64,000 nucleotides of DNA from Streptomyces showdoensis (GTDB lineage Bacteria; Actinomycetota; Actinomycetes; Streptomycetales; Streptomycetaceae). The DNA lies in contig NZ_BAAAXG010000004.1 of the NCBI RefSeq assembly GCF_039535475.1, positions 62,001 through 126,000 of the forward strand. Reading direction: 5' to 3'. The position numbers and the translations under genes are program-made. Position 1 is the first letter of the stretch. Each line of letters starts with the position of its first letter. This document shows positions 1 through 8,222 of this stretch, in pieces. The notes below the pieces were generated by a model that was not told the DNA's origin, did not search any database, and was given only the letters and a program-made list of their open reading frames with translations.

Positions 1-32
1 CGGTCTCCCGGCATCCCCCGTACCTGGTGCCC

Positions 33-57
33 CCCCTCGTCCCCGGAGGACGAGGGG
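33..57. terminator. Hairpin terminator, 10-bp GC stem
   Basis: CCCCTCGTCC (33-42) pairs perfectly with GGACGAGGGG (48-57) around a 5-base loop. It lies beyond the stop of the minus-strand phosphodiesterase at 193 and may also end a gene left of the window. There is no U-tract, as is usual in Streptomyces. The remaining bases 58-192 hold nothing I recognise. Confidence 0.55.
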
Positions 58-192
58 AGGGAGCTGTGGGTTGCCTCAAGACGGCGTCAAAAACCGGCCA
101 GATCAAGGAAAAGAGTTCCGGTGCGGCACCGACGGGCGGACTCGGGCGGACTCGGGCGGCGGAGAAGGGGCGGCGCGGGGGTGGTGAGGGGT

Positions 193-1038
193 TCAGACCG
201 CGAAGGCGCGGCCGTCCAGGGTCCAGTGGGGGTCCGGCGCGATCCCGAGGGCCGTGTAGACGTGCGCGGCGACGTCCGCGTGGTGCAGCGGTCCCGCCGG
301 GGCCTGCCCGGGCGGCAGGCCGGGGCCGCACGCCGCGATCCACGCCGTACGCTCCAGCTCGCTGCGCCCGCCGTGGCCGCCCTCCTCCCGGTGGCCGTGG
401 TCGGTCACCACGATGACCGTCCACTCCTCGCCCGCGCGTTCGCGCCGTCCGTGTACGGCGTCGAGGACGCGGCCGAGCCGCCGGTCCGCGGCCTCGACCG
501 CGGCCCGGTACTCCGTGCCGCAGCCGACGAAGTGGGCCGTCTCGTCGACGGCGCCGAGGTACACGAAGCCGGCGTGGAACTCCTCGTCGAGGCACAGCAG
601 GTGCTCCGCCTCAGCGGTGACCCGCTCGTCGGTCTCCTCCCACGCCTCGGGGGTGTCCTCGGCCGGGGCGACGTATCCGAGCCGGGTGGGCGCGACGAAC
701 AGCGGGCCGCCCTGCCGGGCGAGGAAGAGGGGCTCCCAGCCGCCGACGGCGAAGGTCCGGCGCCCGCAGTCGGCGGCGAGCCGGGTCGTGAAGTCGGGGA
801 AGACGTCGAGGCGGTTGCCGTCGAGGCGGTTGCCCCAGACGCCGTGCTTGGTGACGCCGACGCCGGTGACGATCGTCGTCCAGCAGGGGCCCGACATCGT
901 GGGGGTGCCGGCGTCCACCTCGACGGGCGCGAGGAAGCCCGCGCGGGCGATGCCGTCGAGGTGCGGGGTGTCCAGCTCGGGCAGCAGGTCGAGGCGTACG
1001 CCGTCGATGCCGATCACCAGAACGCGGGAGGTCTCCAT
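193..1038 (-). CDS. Alkaline phosphatase superfamily phosphodiesterase / nucleotide pyrophosphatase-like
   Basis: A 281-residue cytoplasmic protein of the type I phosphodiesterase/nucleotide pyrophosphatase branch of the alkaline phosphatase superfamily. Visible metal and active-site motifs are GIDGVR near the N-terminus, TPTMSGPCWTT holding the presumed Thr/Ser nucleophile, DETAH and TDHGH. There is no signal peptide, so a soluble cytoplasmic phosphoesterase is inferred. It lies just downstream of the alpha-galactosidase on the same strand with a 75-base gap, so co-transcription is plausible, but its substrate is unknown. ATG start; only a weak GGA precedes it. The family is clear, the physiological role is not. 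Confidence 0.8.
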   Translation of the reverse strand: METSRVLVIGIDGVRLDLLPELDTPHLDGIARAGFLAPVEVDAGTPTMSGPCWTTIVTGVGVTKHGVWGNRLDGNRLDVFPDFTTRLAADCGRRTFAVGGWEPLFLARQGGPLFVAPTRLGYVAPAEDTPEAWEETDERVTAEAEHLLCLDEEFHAGFVYLGAVDETAHFVGCGTEYRAAVEAADRRLGRVLDAVHGRRERAGEEWTVIVVTDHGHREEGGHGGRSELERTAWIAACGPGLPPGQAPAGPLHHADVAAHVYTALGIAPDPHWTLDGRAFAV

Positions 1039-1113
1039 GGGGGTTCCAAGTGGTCGTGTGCGGGCGGGGTGCGGGCGCGGGACCGTCGGCGGTGCCGTCC
1101 GGCCGCGCCGGGG

Positions 1114-3366
1114 TCAGGAAGGGGTCACGCGGCGCAGCCGGATCAGCCGGCTCGCGTGGTCCCCGGCCGGGAGCCGCAGGTCGAGGCCCCGGTGGACCAG
1201 GACGGCCCCGCTGTGCACCTCGTCCAGGTCCGGGTCCAGATAGTGGGCCGCGGGGTCGAGCGCGGGCAGCCGTACCGGTGCCGCGGCGTGGCCGTAGCGG
1301 GTCGTGGGGCGCCAGGCCAGGACCACGTGGTCGCCGCCGTCGGGGGCCGCGTAGTGGACGGCGGTGACGGCGCTCGCGGCGATAGCGGCGCCGACCGGAC
1401 CGGCCGGGCCGAGGCGGTGCTGGATCCCGTGCTGGACGAGCGGGCGGACGCTCTTGTACTGCGCCACGAACCGGGCGGCCTCCGCCAGCTCCTCCTCCGT
1501 CCACTCGGTCAGGTTCCCGCCGATGCCCAGGGCCCCGGCCATGGCGACGTGGAAGCGGAAGCGCAGCGGGGTGCGCCGGCCGGTGGTGGTGTTGGGGCTG
1601 TCGGTGACCCAGGAGGCCATGGCCTGGGCGGGGTAGAGCCGGCTGAAGCCGTCCTGGATGCCGATCCGGTCGACCGGATCGGTGTTGTCGGAGACCCAGA
1701 CCTGGTCCGTACGGGCGAGGATGCCGAGGTCGGCCCGCCCGCCGCCGCCCGCGCACGCCTCGATCCGCAGTCCGGGATGGGCGGCCCGCAGCCGGTCCAT
1801 GATCCGGTAGACGGCCCGGGTGTGGTCGATCCAGAGGCGGTCGGGGTCGGGGTGGCCGGCCCAGCCGGCTTCCGTGAAGGCCCGGTTGGCATCCCACTTG
1901 AGCCAGTCGACCCGGTTCTCGCGCACGAGCCCGTCCAGGGTCCGCCAGGCCCAGTCCGCCACCTCGGGGCGGGCGAAGTTGAGCACCAGCTGGTTGCGGA
2001 GTTCGGTCGCGTCCAGCTCGGGGGAGTGCAGGACCCAGTCCGGGTGCGCGCGGTAGAGCTCGCTGTCGCGGTTGACCATCTCCGGCTCCACCCAGAGCCC
2101 GAAGTCCATGCCGAGCCGGTGCACTTCGTCGGCGAGCGGCCCCAGTCCCCCGGGGAAGGCCTCGGGGCGCGGGGTCCAGTCGCCGAGCCCGGCCCCGTCG
2201 TCGCGGCGGGCGCCGAACCAGCCGTCGTCCAGCACGAACAGCTCGGCGCCGAGCCCGGCGGCCAGCCGGGCCAGCCGCATCTGCCCGTCCTGGTCGACGT
2301 CGAAGCCCGTGGCCTCCCAGGAGTTGTAGAGGACCGGCCGGTCCCGCCCGGGCTCCGGCAGGACGTGCCGCCGGACGTACGCGTGCCAGCCGCGACTGGC
2401 GGCGCCGAAGCCGTCCGGGGTGTACAGGCCGGCGTACACGGGCGTGCGCAGCGTCTCGCCCGGACGCAGCGTCCAGCCGAGCCCCTCGTGGCCGAAGCCC
2501 CCGGTCCAGGTGGTGCGGCCGACCGGGTCGCGGTGGACCGTGACGCGCCAGCTGCCGCTCCAGGCCAGGGCGGTGCTCCACACCTCGCCCCGCTCCTCGG
2601 TCGCGGTCCCGTCGTCCAGCGCCAGCCAGGGGTTGGCGTGGTGGCCGGTGAGCCCGCGGCGGCTGGTCAGCACGGTCTCGGCGACCGGGAGGCGGTCGCC
2701 GCGGAGCTGGAACTCGCTGTTCCAGCCGCCCACCAGATGGCTGAGCCGGTAGTCGGCCAGCGCGGGCGCGGTCCAGGAGGCGGAGTCGAGCCGTTCGACG
2801 GTGACGGGCAGTGCCGGGCCGGTGTCGCGGCCGGAGCCGGAGCCGGAGCCGGAGACGGAGCCGGAGACGGAGACGGACGCGGAGCCGGGTTCGGAGCCGG
2901 GTTCGGAGTCGGTGGCTGCTTCCGGTGCGGTGTGGGTGAGTTCCGTCCAGCGCTCGACGACGTCGCTGTCCGGGCGGACCCGGTAGCAGAGCTCGGCGCG
3001 CAGCGGGCGGCGCCGGTCGTCGAGGCGCAGCCGCAGTTCGCCGCCGTCGACGGTGGCCCCGGCGAAGCGCCACTGGACGCCCCGGGTGCCGTCGCCGAAG
3101 CGGACCTGGAGGCCGGCCGGTCCGAACCGGGCACCGCTCTGGGGCGCGAGCTCGTCGGCGGCGGCGTCGGCCTCGAAGCTGCTCGCGGCGGGCGAGGCGG
3201 GCTCGGGGAGCCGCGCGAGGACGGCGTCGTCCAGCGGCCGGCCCCAGTACAGGTGCCGTGGGCTGCCGTCGGAGCCGATCCGCACCACGTACCGGGTGTG
3301 CGGCGTGCGCAGGATCGCGAGGCCGAGAGCGGCGTCGAACGTGACGGGCGGGAGCGTGTCGAGCAC
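1114..3366 (-). CDS. Alpha-galactosidase, glycoside hydrolase family 36
   Basis: A 750-residue GH36 (clan GH-D) retaining alpha-galactosidase that removes terminal alpha-galactose from oligosaccharides. The nucleophile is Asp492 in WLKWDANR and the acid/base is Asp560 in SDNTDP; the family block GLWVEPEMVNRDSELY is also present. No signal peptide is seen, so it probably acts on imported sugars. I chose GTG at 3366 because AGGGGA lies about 8 bases upstream and homology begins right there; the open frame runs on to 3528 but that part looks non-coding. An acidic Ser/Gly/Glu-rich insert (around residues 150-190) is unusual. It is divergent from the ROK regulator, which probably controls it. Confidence 0.93.
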   Translation of the reverse strand: MLDTLPPVTFDAALGLAILRTPHTRYVVRIGSDGSPRHLYWGRPLDDAVLARLPEPASPAASSFEADAAADELAPQSGARFGPAGLQVRFGDGTRGVQWRFAGATVDGGELRLRLDDRRRPLRAELCYRVRPDSDVVERWTELTHTAPEAATDSEPGSEPGSASVSVSGSVSGSGSGSGRDTGPALPVTVERLDSASWTAPALADYRLSHLVGGWNSEFQLRGDRLPVAETVLTSRRGLTGHHANPWLALDDGTATEERGEVWSTALAWSGSWRVTVHRDPVGRTTWTGGFGHEGLGWTLRPGETLRTPVYAGLYTPDGFGAASRGWHAYVRRHVLPEPGRDRPVLYNSWEATGFDVDQDGQMRLARLAAGLGAELFVLDDGWFGARRDDGAGLGDWTPRPEAFPGGLGPLADEVHRLGMDFGLWVEPEMVNRDSELYRAHPDWVLHSPELDATELRNQLVLNFARPEVADWAWRTLDGLVRENRVDWLKWDANRAFTEAGWAGHPDPDRLWIDHTRAVYRIMDRLRAAHPGLRIEACAGGGGRADLGILARTDQVWVSDNTDPVDRIGIQDGFSRLYPAQAMASWVTDSPNTTTGRRTPLRFRFHVAMAGALGIGGNLTEWTEEELAEAARFVAQYKSVRPLVQHGIQHRLGPAGPVGAAIAASAVTAVHYAAPDGGDHVVLAWRPTTRYGHAAAPVRLPALDPAAHYLDPDLDEVHSGAVLVHRGLDLRLPAGDHASRLIRLRRVTPS

Positions 3367-3420
3367 GGGTGGGATCCCCTGACGTGCGGAGAGGTACGGG
3401 GCGTGGGGCCGGCGCGGCGC

Positions 3421-3464
3421 GGGGTGAACGCGCCCTCGGCGAGGGGTGAACGCGCCTTCGGCCA
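3421..3464. repeat. Two tandem copies of a 22-bp direct repeat in the alpha-galactosidase leader
   Basis: The unit starting GGGGTGAACGCGCC occurs at 3421-3442 and again at 3443-3464 with two mismatches. It lies between the alpha-galactosidase start and the ROK gene, so it could bind a regulator, but it may equally be a neutral duplication. Confidence 0.6.
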
Positions 3465-3514
3465 GGGCCCCTTGGCGGAGGGCACGGAGGCGGCCACGAG
3501 CGTAGGGCGGCGTC

Positions 3515-3552
3515 TGACGAGAAATCAATACTGGAAGAAGTTATTTATTTGC
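3515..3552. promoter_or_regulatory. AT-rich divergent promoter/operator region (ROK)
   Basis: A short AT-rich island, including GAAGTTATTTATTTGC, stands out in very GC-rich DNA between the divergent alpha-galactosidase and ROK genes. ROK repressors such as NagC and Mlc recognise TTATTT-type half-sites, so this is the likely operator and divergent promoter region. No clean palindrome or -35/-10 pair could be assigned. Confidence 0.35.
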
Positions 3553-4757
3553 TCTACGTTTCACCCGTGTTTCGACATCACTCCCGGCCTCTGGTCAGTG
3601 CACCCGCCGAAACCGCGGTCCTCGCCCTCCTGTTGGCGGAAGGACCGCTCAGCAGGGTGGAGCTGGCCCGACGCACCGGACTCTCCTCGACGGCCGTCAC
3701 CAAGGCGGCCCGGCCGCTCATCGACGACGGCTACCTGTACGAACTCCCGCCGGAGCGCACCGCCCCCGGCGCGGGACGGCCCGTCAATCCGCTGGCGGTG
3801 GCTCCCGACCGGGAGTTCTTCGTCGGCGTCAAGGTCAGCCCCGACCACCTCTTCGGCGCGGTCTGCGACCTGAGGGCCGGCATCCGCGTCACGGCGAGCC
3901 TGCCGCTGACCGACTGCCGGCCGGACACCGTCACCGCCGTGTTCACCGAGCTGATCGACGAACTCCTGGGCTGCGAACCGGAGTTCCGAGACCGGACCCG
4001 GCACGTCGGGGTCGCCGTCTCGGGCGACGTCGACCGCGACAGCGGGCTGGTGCGCCACTCCGGCCTGCTCGGCTGGAGCGACGTCCCGCTCGCCGGACTG
4101 CTCACCGACGCCACCGGCCTCGCGGTGACCGTGGAGAACGACGTGCGGGCCCTGACCGTCGCCGAGCACTGGTTCGGCGAGGGCATCGGCACCGGCTACT
4201 TCGCGCTGGTCACCATCGGCGCCGGCATCGGCTCCGCCCTGGTCGTCAACGGGGAGCTGCTCCGCGGCGCCTACGGCGTCTCCGGCGAGGTCGGCCACAT
4301 CTGCGTCGACCAGGCCGGACCGCGCTGCCGCTGCGGCGCGCACGGCTGCGTGGAGGCCCTGGCCTCCACCGACGCGATCCTGCGCGTGGTCCGGGAGGCC
4401 ACCGGGCGGACGGAGCTCACCTTCGAGCAGGTCGTCGAGCTGGCCCGTGACGGCGAACCGGCGGCCCGCGAGGCCTTCGCCCGGGCCGGCCGTGCCATCG
4501 GCGTCGGCATCGCCACGCTGGTCAACCTGGTCGGCCCGGAGCGCGTGGTCGTCAGTGGCGAAGGCCTCGCCGCCTACGACCTGTTCGGCCGCCACATCAA
4601 GGACGCGTTCGCCGCCCACGCCTTCGGCGCGGCCTCCCGCTGCCCGCTGCTGCTCCGCCCGCTCCCCTGGGAGGAGTGGTCCCGCGGCGCCGCCGCCGTG
4701 GCCATCCAGGCCCTGTTCCCGCAGTACGCGGCCACCGCCGCGACCGGCTCCGGCTGA
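3549..4757 (+). CDS. ROK family transcriptional regulator
   Basis: A 402-residue sugar-responsive repressor with an N-terminal winged helix (LSRVELARRTGLSSTAVTKAARPL, about residues 30-55) and a C-terminal ROK sugar-kinase-like domain. The ROK zinc motif CRCGAHGCVEA and the GAGIGSALV glycine-rich block are intact. The TTG at 3549 follows GGAAGAAG at 8 bases; GTG at 3567 is a reasonable alternative. It sits between a divergent alpha-galactosidase and a downstream sugar ABC transporter with glycosidases, so it probably represses both until the inducing sugar enters. Confidence 0.88.
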   Translation: MLYVSPVFRHHSRPLVSAPAETAVLALLLAEGPLSRVELARRTGLSSTAVTKAARPLIDDGYLYELPPERTAPGAGRPVNPLAVAPDREFFVGVKVSPDHLFGAVCDLRAGIRVTASLPLTDCRPDTVTAVFTELIDELLGCEPEFRDRTRHVGVAVSGDVDRDSGLVRHSGLLGWSDVPLAGLLTDATGLAVTVENDVRALTVAEHWFGEGIGTGYFALVTIGAGIGSALVVNGELLRGAYGVSGEVGHICVDQAGPRCRCGAHGCVEALASTDAILRVVREATGRTELTFEQVVELARDGEPAAREAFARAGRAIGVGIATLVNLVGPERVVVSGEGLAAYDLFGRHIKDAFAAHAFGAASRCPLLLRPLPWEEWSRGAAAVAIQALFPQYAATAATGSG

Positions 4758-4919
4758 ACCGCCGGACCTCACCACGGCCCGCGTGCGGCCCACACCGTTC
4801 GCGCGCGGCCGTGCCCGTACGGACTCCCTGGCCAGTGCCCTCCACTGCCGGCAAGCACTGTCGAAGGCACCGGCCAGGTAGCACACCCGCCCCGCCCCAC
4901 CCTCACCGAAGGATGCGAC

Positions 4920-6200
4920 ATGAGCGCACGCAGAACCGAGCTTAGCCGACGGGGGTTCCTCACCGGATCGCTGCTGGTCGCCGCCGGAACCGTGCTGACC
5001 AGCGCCTGCAGCACCGACCCCACCGGCGGCTCCGGCTCCGGCGCGAAGACCACCCTCAACGTCTGGTACCACGCCTACGGCGAGGCCGGCACTCAGCAGG
5101 CGGTGCTCCGCTACGCCACCGCCTTCACCAAGGCCCACCCGGACATCGCCGTGAAGGTCACCTGGGTCCCCGGTGACTACGCGGCCAAGCTCAACGCGAC
5201 CCTGCTGACCGACGCGGCCCCCGACGTCTTCGAGATCGGCGAGGCCGGCGAGATGCTGGCCCGCCGCGGCCAGATCGCCGCCCTCGACGACGTGTACGGC
5301 AGCACCAGGAGCGACTTCAACACCAACGCCATCGACTCGGTCACCGTCGACGGCAAGCTGTACGGCGTCAAGATGATCGACGACGTCATGATGCTCTACT
5401 ACCGCAAGAGCACCCTGGCCAAGGCCGGGATCACCCCGCCCACCACCTACGACGGCCTCGTGTCCGCCGCGAAGGCCCTGACCACGGGCAAGGGCAAGGG
5501 CCTGTTCCTCGGCAACGACGGCCTCGGCGACTCCGGCATCCTGGCCGTCTGGTCCAACGGCGCCGAACTCGTCAGCCCCGACGGCAAGGTGGGCTTCGGC
5601 TCAGCCCGGGCGCTCGAAGCGCTCACCGGACTCAAGCGCCTGCACGACGACAAGTCGCTGCTGCTCGGCTTCACCACCGACTGGTGGGACCCGGCGGCCC
5701 TCGTCCAGGGCGTCGCGCCGATGCAGTGGTGCGGCCTGTGGGCGATGCCCGCCGTCAAGTCCGCGCTCGGCGACGACTTCGGCGTCCTGCCCTGGCCCGC
5801 CTTCAAGGCCGGCGGCGCCCCCGTCGTCCGCGTCGGCGGCTGGACCAGCTGTGTCAACGCCAAGGGCAGGAAGGTCGACGCGGCCAAGAAGTTCGTCCAG
5901 TGGCTGTGGGTCCAGCAGGCCGACCTGCAGAAGGACTTCGCCGAGAGCTACGGCTTCCACGTGCCGCCCCGCCGCTCCGTGGCGGCCGGCGCGGACAAGC
6001 TCTCCCAGGGCTCCGCCAAGGAAGCCGTCACCCTTGCCGACCGCTACGGCAAGCACAACCCGGGCACCTGGGACACCGCCGTCAGCAACGCCTTCAACTC
6101 GGCCGCGTCCAAGATCGCGGCGGGCGACGGCGACGCCGCGGGCCTCCTCGCCGAGGCGGTCAAGAAGGCCCAGGGCGAGATAGACAAGCAGCGCGGCTGA
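4920..6200 (+). CDS. Sugar ABC transporter solute-binding lipoprotein
   Basis: A 426-residue extracellular family 1 solute-binding protein (CUT1 type). The N-terminus combines a twin-arginine motif SRRGFL with a lipobox LTSAC, so it is predicted to be exported folded by Tat and anchored by its lipidated Cys. Mature blocks such as LNVWYHAYGEAG and the W-rich ligand-cleft residues are typical. The 162 bases after the ROK stop should hold its promoter, but I could not define boxes there. Its stop overlaps the next gene as TGATG. The ligand is probably an oligosaccharide matched to the adjacent alpha- and beta-galactosidases. Confidence 0.92.
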   Translation: MSARRTELSRRGFLTGSLLVAAGTVLTSACSTDPTGGSGSGAKTTLNVWYHAYGEAGTQQAVLRYATAFTKAHPDIAVKVTWVPGDYAAKLNATLLTDAAPDVFEIGEAGEMLARRGQIAALDDVYGSTRSDFNTNAIDSVTVDGKLYGVKMIDDVMMLYYRKSTLAKAGITPPTTYDGLVSAAKALTTGKGKGLFLGNDGLGDSGILAVWSNGAELVSPDGKVGFGSARALEALTGLKRLHDDKSLLLGFTTDWWDPAALVQGVAPMQWCGLWAMPAVKSALGDDFGVLPWPAFKAGGAPVVRVGGWTSCVNAKGRKVDAAKKFVQWLWVQQADLQKDFAESYGFHVPPRRSVAAGADKLSQGSAKEAVTLADRYGKHNPGTWDTAVSNAFNSAASKIAAGDGDAAGLLAEAVKKAQGEIDKQRG

Positions 6201-7249
6201 TGGAACCGGCACCGGAACTCACCCTTCCGACCGCGCCCGCAGGGCGCCCCGCGGCCGGGCCGCGGGGCGTGCCCCGCACCCGCCGTCCCGGCGCCGGCCG
6301 ACCGAGCGGCGGCCGGCGCCGGGACGGCAGGGCACCGGCGGGCCGGTCCCGCACGGGCCGGGCGGGCGTGCTCGCCTTCGTCCTGCTGACCGCACCCATG
6401 CTGATCGGGCTCGCGGTCTTCAAGTACGTCGCCATCGGCTGGAGCTTCCTGCTCAGCCTCAGCGACGCCCGCGGCACCATCGCGCTCGGCCACTGGGTCG
6501 GACTCGAGAACTACCGCACCCTCCTGGCCGACCAGGCCTTCCGCGACTCCCTGGTCCAGATCCTCGTCTTCACCGCCTTCATCGTGCCGGTCACCTTCGC
6601 CGCCTCCCTCGGACTCGCCCTCCTGGTCCACCGGGTCCGGCGGGGCCGTGCCCTGGTGCGCACCGCCTTCCTCATCCCGACGGCCGTCTCGTACGTCGCC
6701 GCCTCGCTGCTGTGGAAGATGTGCCTGTTCAACGGCCTGCCCGCGGGCATCGCCAACACGATCGGCGGCTGGTTCGGCGCGGACCCCGTGCCCTGGCTGC
6801 AGACCACCTCGCCCCCGCTGTACTGGGTCGTCCTGGTCACCCTGCGGCTCTGGCTCCAGGTCGGCTTCTACATGGTGCTCTTCCTGGCCGGCCTCCAGGC
6901 CATCCCCCGGGAGGTCCACGAGGCCGCCGCGCTCGACGGCGCGACCGGCTTCCGGCTGCTGCGCAGGATCACCCTGCCGATGCTCCGCAACACCTCGGTC
7001 GCCGTCCTCATGCTGCTCTTCATCGCGGCCTTCCAGGCCTTCGACGAGTTCTACAACCTCTTCAACAGCGGCCTGTCCGGCACCGGCACCGCCCCCGTCC
7101 TGACCCCGCTGGTCCACCTCTACAACACCGCCATGGGCAGCCAGAACTACGGTCTCGGCTCCGCCGGAGCCTTCGTGCTCACCGCCCTCATCGTCGGAGT
7201 GACGCTGCTCCAGGGCCGGTTCACGGGATTCGGCAAGAGCGAAGGATGA
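6200..7249 (+). CDS. Sugar ABC transporter permease (MalF-like)
   Basis: A 349-residue integral membrane permease of the CUT1 family. After an unusually long, Pro/Arg-rich cytoplasmic extension (about 55 residues) come six predicted membrane segments beginning with LAFVLLTAPMLIGLAVF. The cytoplasmic coupling loop EVHEAAALDGATGFRLL...ITLP matches the EAA motif that docks an ATPase. ATG at 6200 overlaps the stop of the binding protein by one base (TGATG), implying translational coupling. No ATPase gene is encoded nearby. Confidence 0.92.
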   Translation: MEPAPELTLPTAPAGRPAAGPRGVPRTRRPGAGRPSGGRRRDGRAPAGRSRTGRAGVLAFVLLTAPMLIGLAVFKYVAIGWSFLLSLSDARGTIALGHWVGLENYRTLLADQAFRDSLVQILVFTAFIVPVTFAASLGLALLVHRVRRGRALVRTAFLIPTAVSYVAASLLWKMCLFNGLPAGIANTIGGWFGADPVPWLQTTSPPLYWVVLVTLRLWLQVGFYMVLFLAGLQAIPREVHEAAALDGATGFRLLRRITLPMLRNTSVAVLMLLFIAAFQAFDEFYNLFNSGLSGTGTAPVLTPLVHLYNTAMGSQNYGLGSAGAFVLTALIVGVTLLQGRFTGFGKSEG

Positions 7250-7256
7250 GCCACAC

Positions 7257-8099
7257 ATGACCCTTCCCGGACTCCACCGAGCCCTCCGCGTCACCGGCCG
7301 GGGACTGCTCGTCGGCCTGCTGACCGCGCTCTTCCTCGCGCCGTTCTACCTCATGCTGCGCAACTCGCTCATGGACGCCCAGGGGCTGACGGCACCCGAG
7401 TGGACGTGGTGGCCCTCGACCGCCCACGTGGAGAACTTCACCGCGCTCTTCGACGACCCGACCGTCTCCATGGGCCGGGCCCTCGGCAACTCGCTGCTGA
7501 TCGCCGCCGTCACCGCCCCCGTCTCCACCGTGCTGGCCTCCGCCGCCGGCTACGCCTTCGCCCGGATCCCCGTCCGGGGCCGCGGCGTCCTGCTGGCCCT
7601 GGTGGTGGCCACGCTGATGATCCCGGGCTCGGTCACCTTCGTACCGACCTTCGTCGTCGTCGGCTCCATGGGCGGCGTGAACACGCTCTGGGGCATCATC
7701 GTGCCCGGCCTGTTCAACCCCTTCGCCGTCCTGCTGTTCCGCAACTTCTACCTGCAGTTCCCGGCCGAGATCGAGGAGGCCGGACGGCTGGACGGCCTCG
7801 GCTGGTTCGGCCTGTACGGGCGGATCGCCCTGCCGAGCTCCGGCGCGATGCTCGCCTCGCTCGGCGCCCTGTCCTTCATCGACAGCTGGAACTCCTTCCT
7901 GTGGCCGCTGGTCATCGGACAGGACCCGTCGGCGTGGACCGCCCAGATCGCCCTCTCGACCTTCCTCACCTCGCAGACCGTCAACCTCCCCGGCCTCTTC
8001 GCCGGTGCCGTCGTCACGATCACCCCCCTGGTCGTCATGTTCCTGGTCGCCCAGCGCTACATCGTCGAAGGCATCGCGACCAGCGGTCTCAAGGGCTGA
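7257..8099 (+). CDS. Sugar ABC transporter permease (MalG-like)
   Basis: A 280-residue CUT1 permease, partner of the preceding one. Six predicted membrane helices are visible starting with GLLVGLLTALFLAPFYLM, and the EAA-type loop reads EIEEAGRLDG...RIALP. It starts 7 bases after the upstream stop, with GAAGGATGAG serving as ribosome site. The pair forms the import channel for the lipoprotein ligand. The absent ATPase is presumably supplied from elsewhere, as with the shared MsiK ATPase of Streptomyces CUT1 systems. Confidence 0.92.
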   Translation: MTLPGLHRALRVTGRGLLVGLLTALFLAPFYLMLRNSLMDAQGLTAPEWTWWPSTAHVENFTALFDDPTVSMGRALGNSLLIAAVTAPVSTVLASAAGYAFARIPVRGRGVLLALVVATLMIPGSVTFVPTFVVVGSMGGVNTLWGIIVPGLFNPFAVLLFRNFYLQFPAEIEEAGRLDGLGWFGLYGRIALPSSGAMLASLGALSFIDSWNSFLWPLVIGQDPSAWTAQIALSTFLTSQTVNLPGLFAGAVVTITPLVVMFLVAQRYIVEGIATSGLKG

Positions 8100-8222
8100 C
8101 GGACCCGCGCCCCCGATCCGCACCACCGCACCTCCCGTACCACCGCACGACCGGCACCGACGCACCTCCCGCACCTCCCTTCATCCGAGCAGGCACCACA
8201 CCTCCCTCCACAAGGAGCCCCC

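Noticed and set aside
121..3873. A 1250-codon plus-strand open frame across the phosphodiesterase and alpha-galactosidase
   Set aside because: Low-complexity Arg/Gly/Pro translation, antisense to two genes with complete catalytic motifs; a GC-bias artefact.
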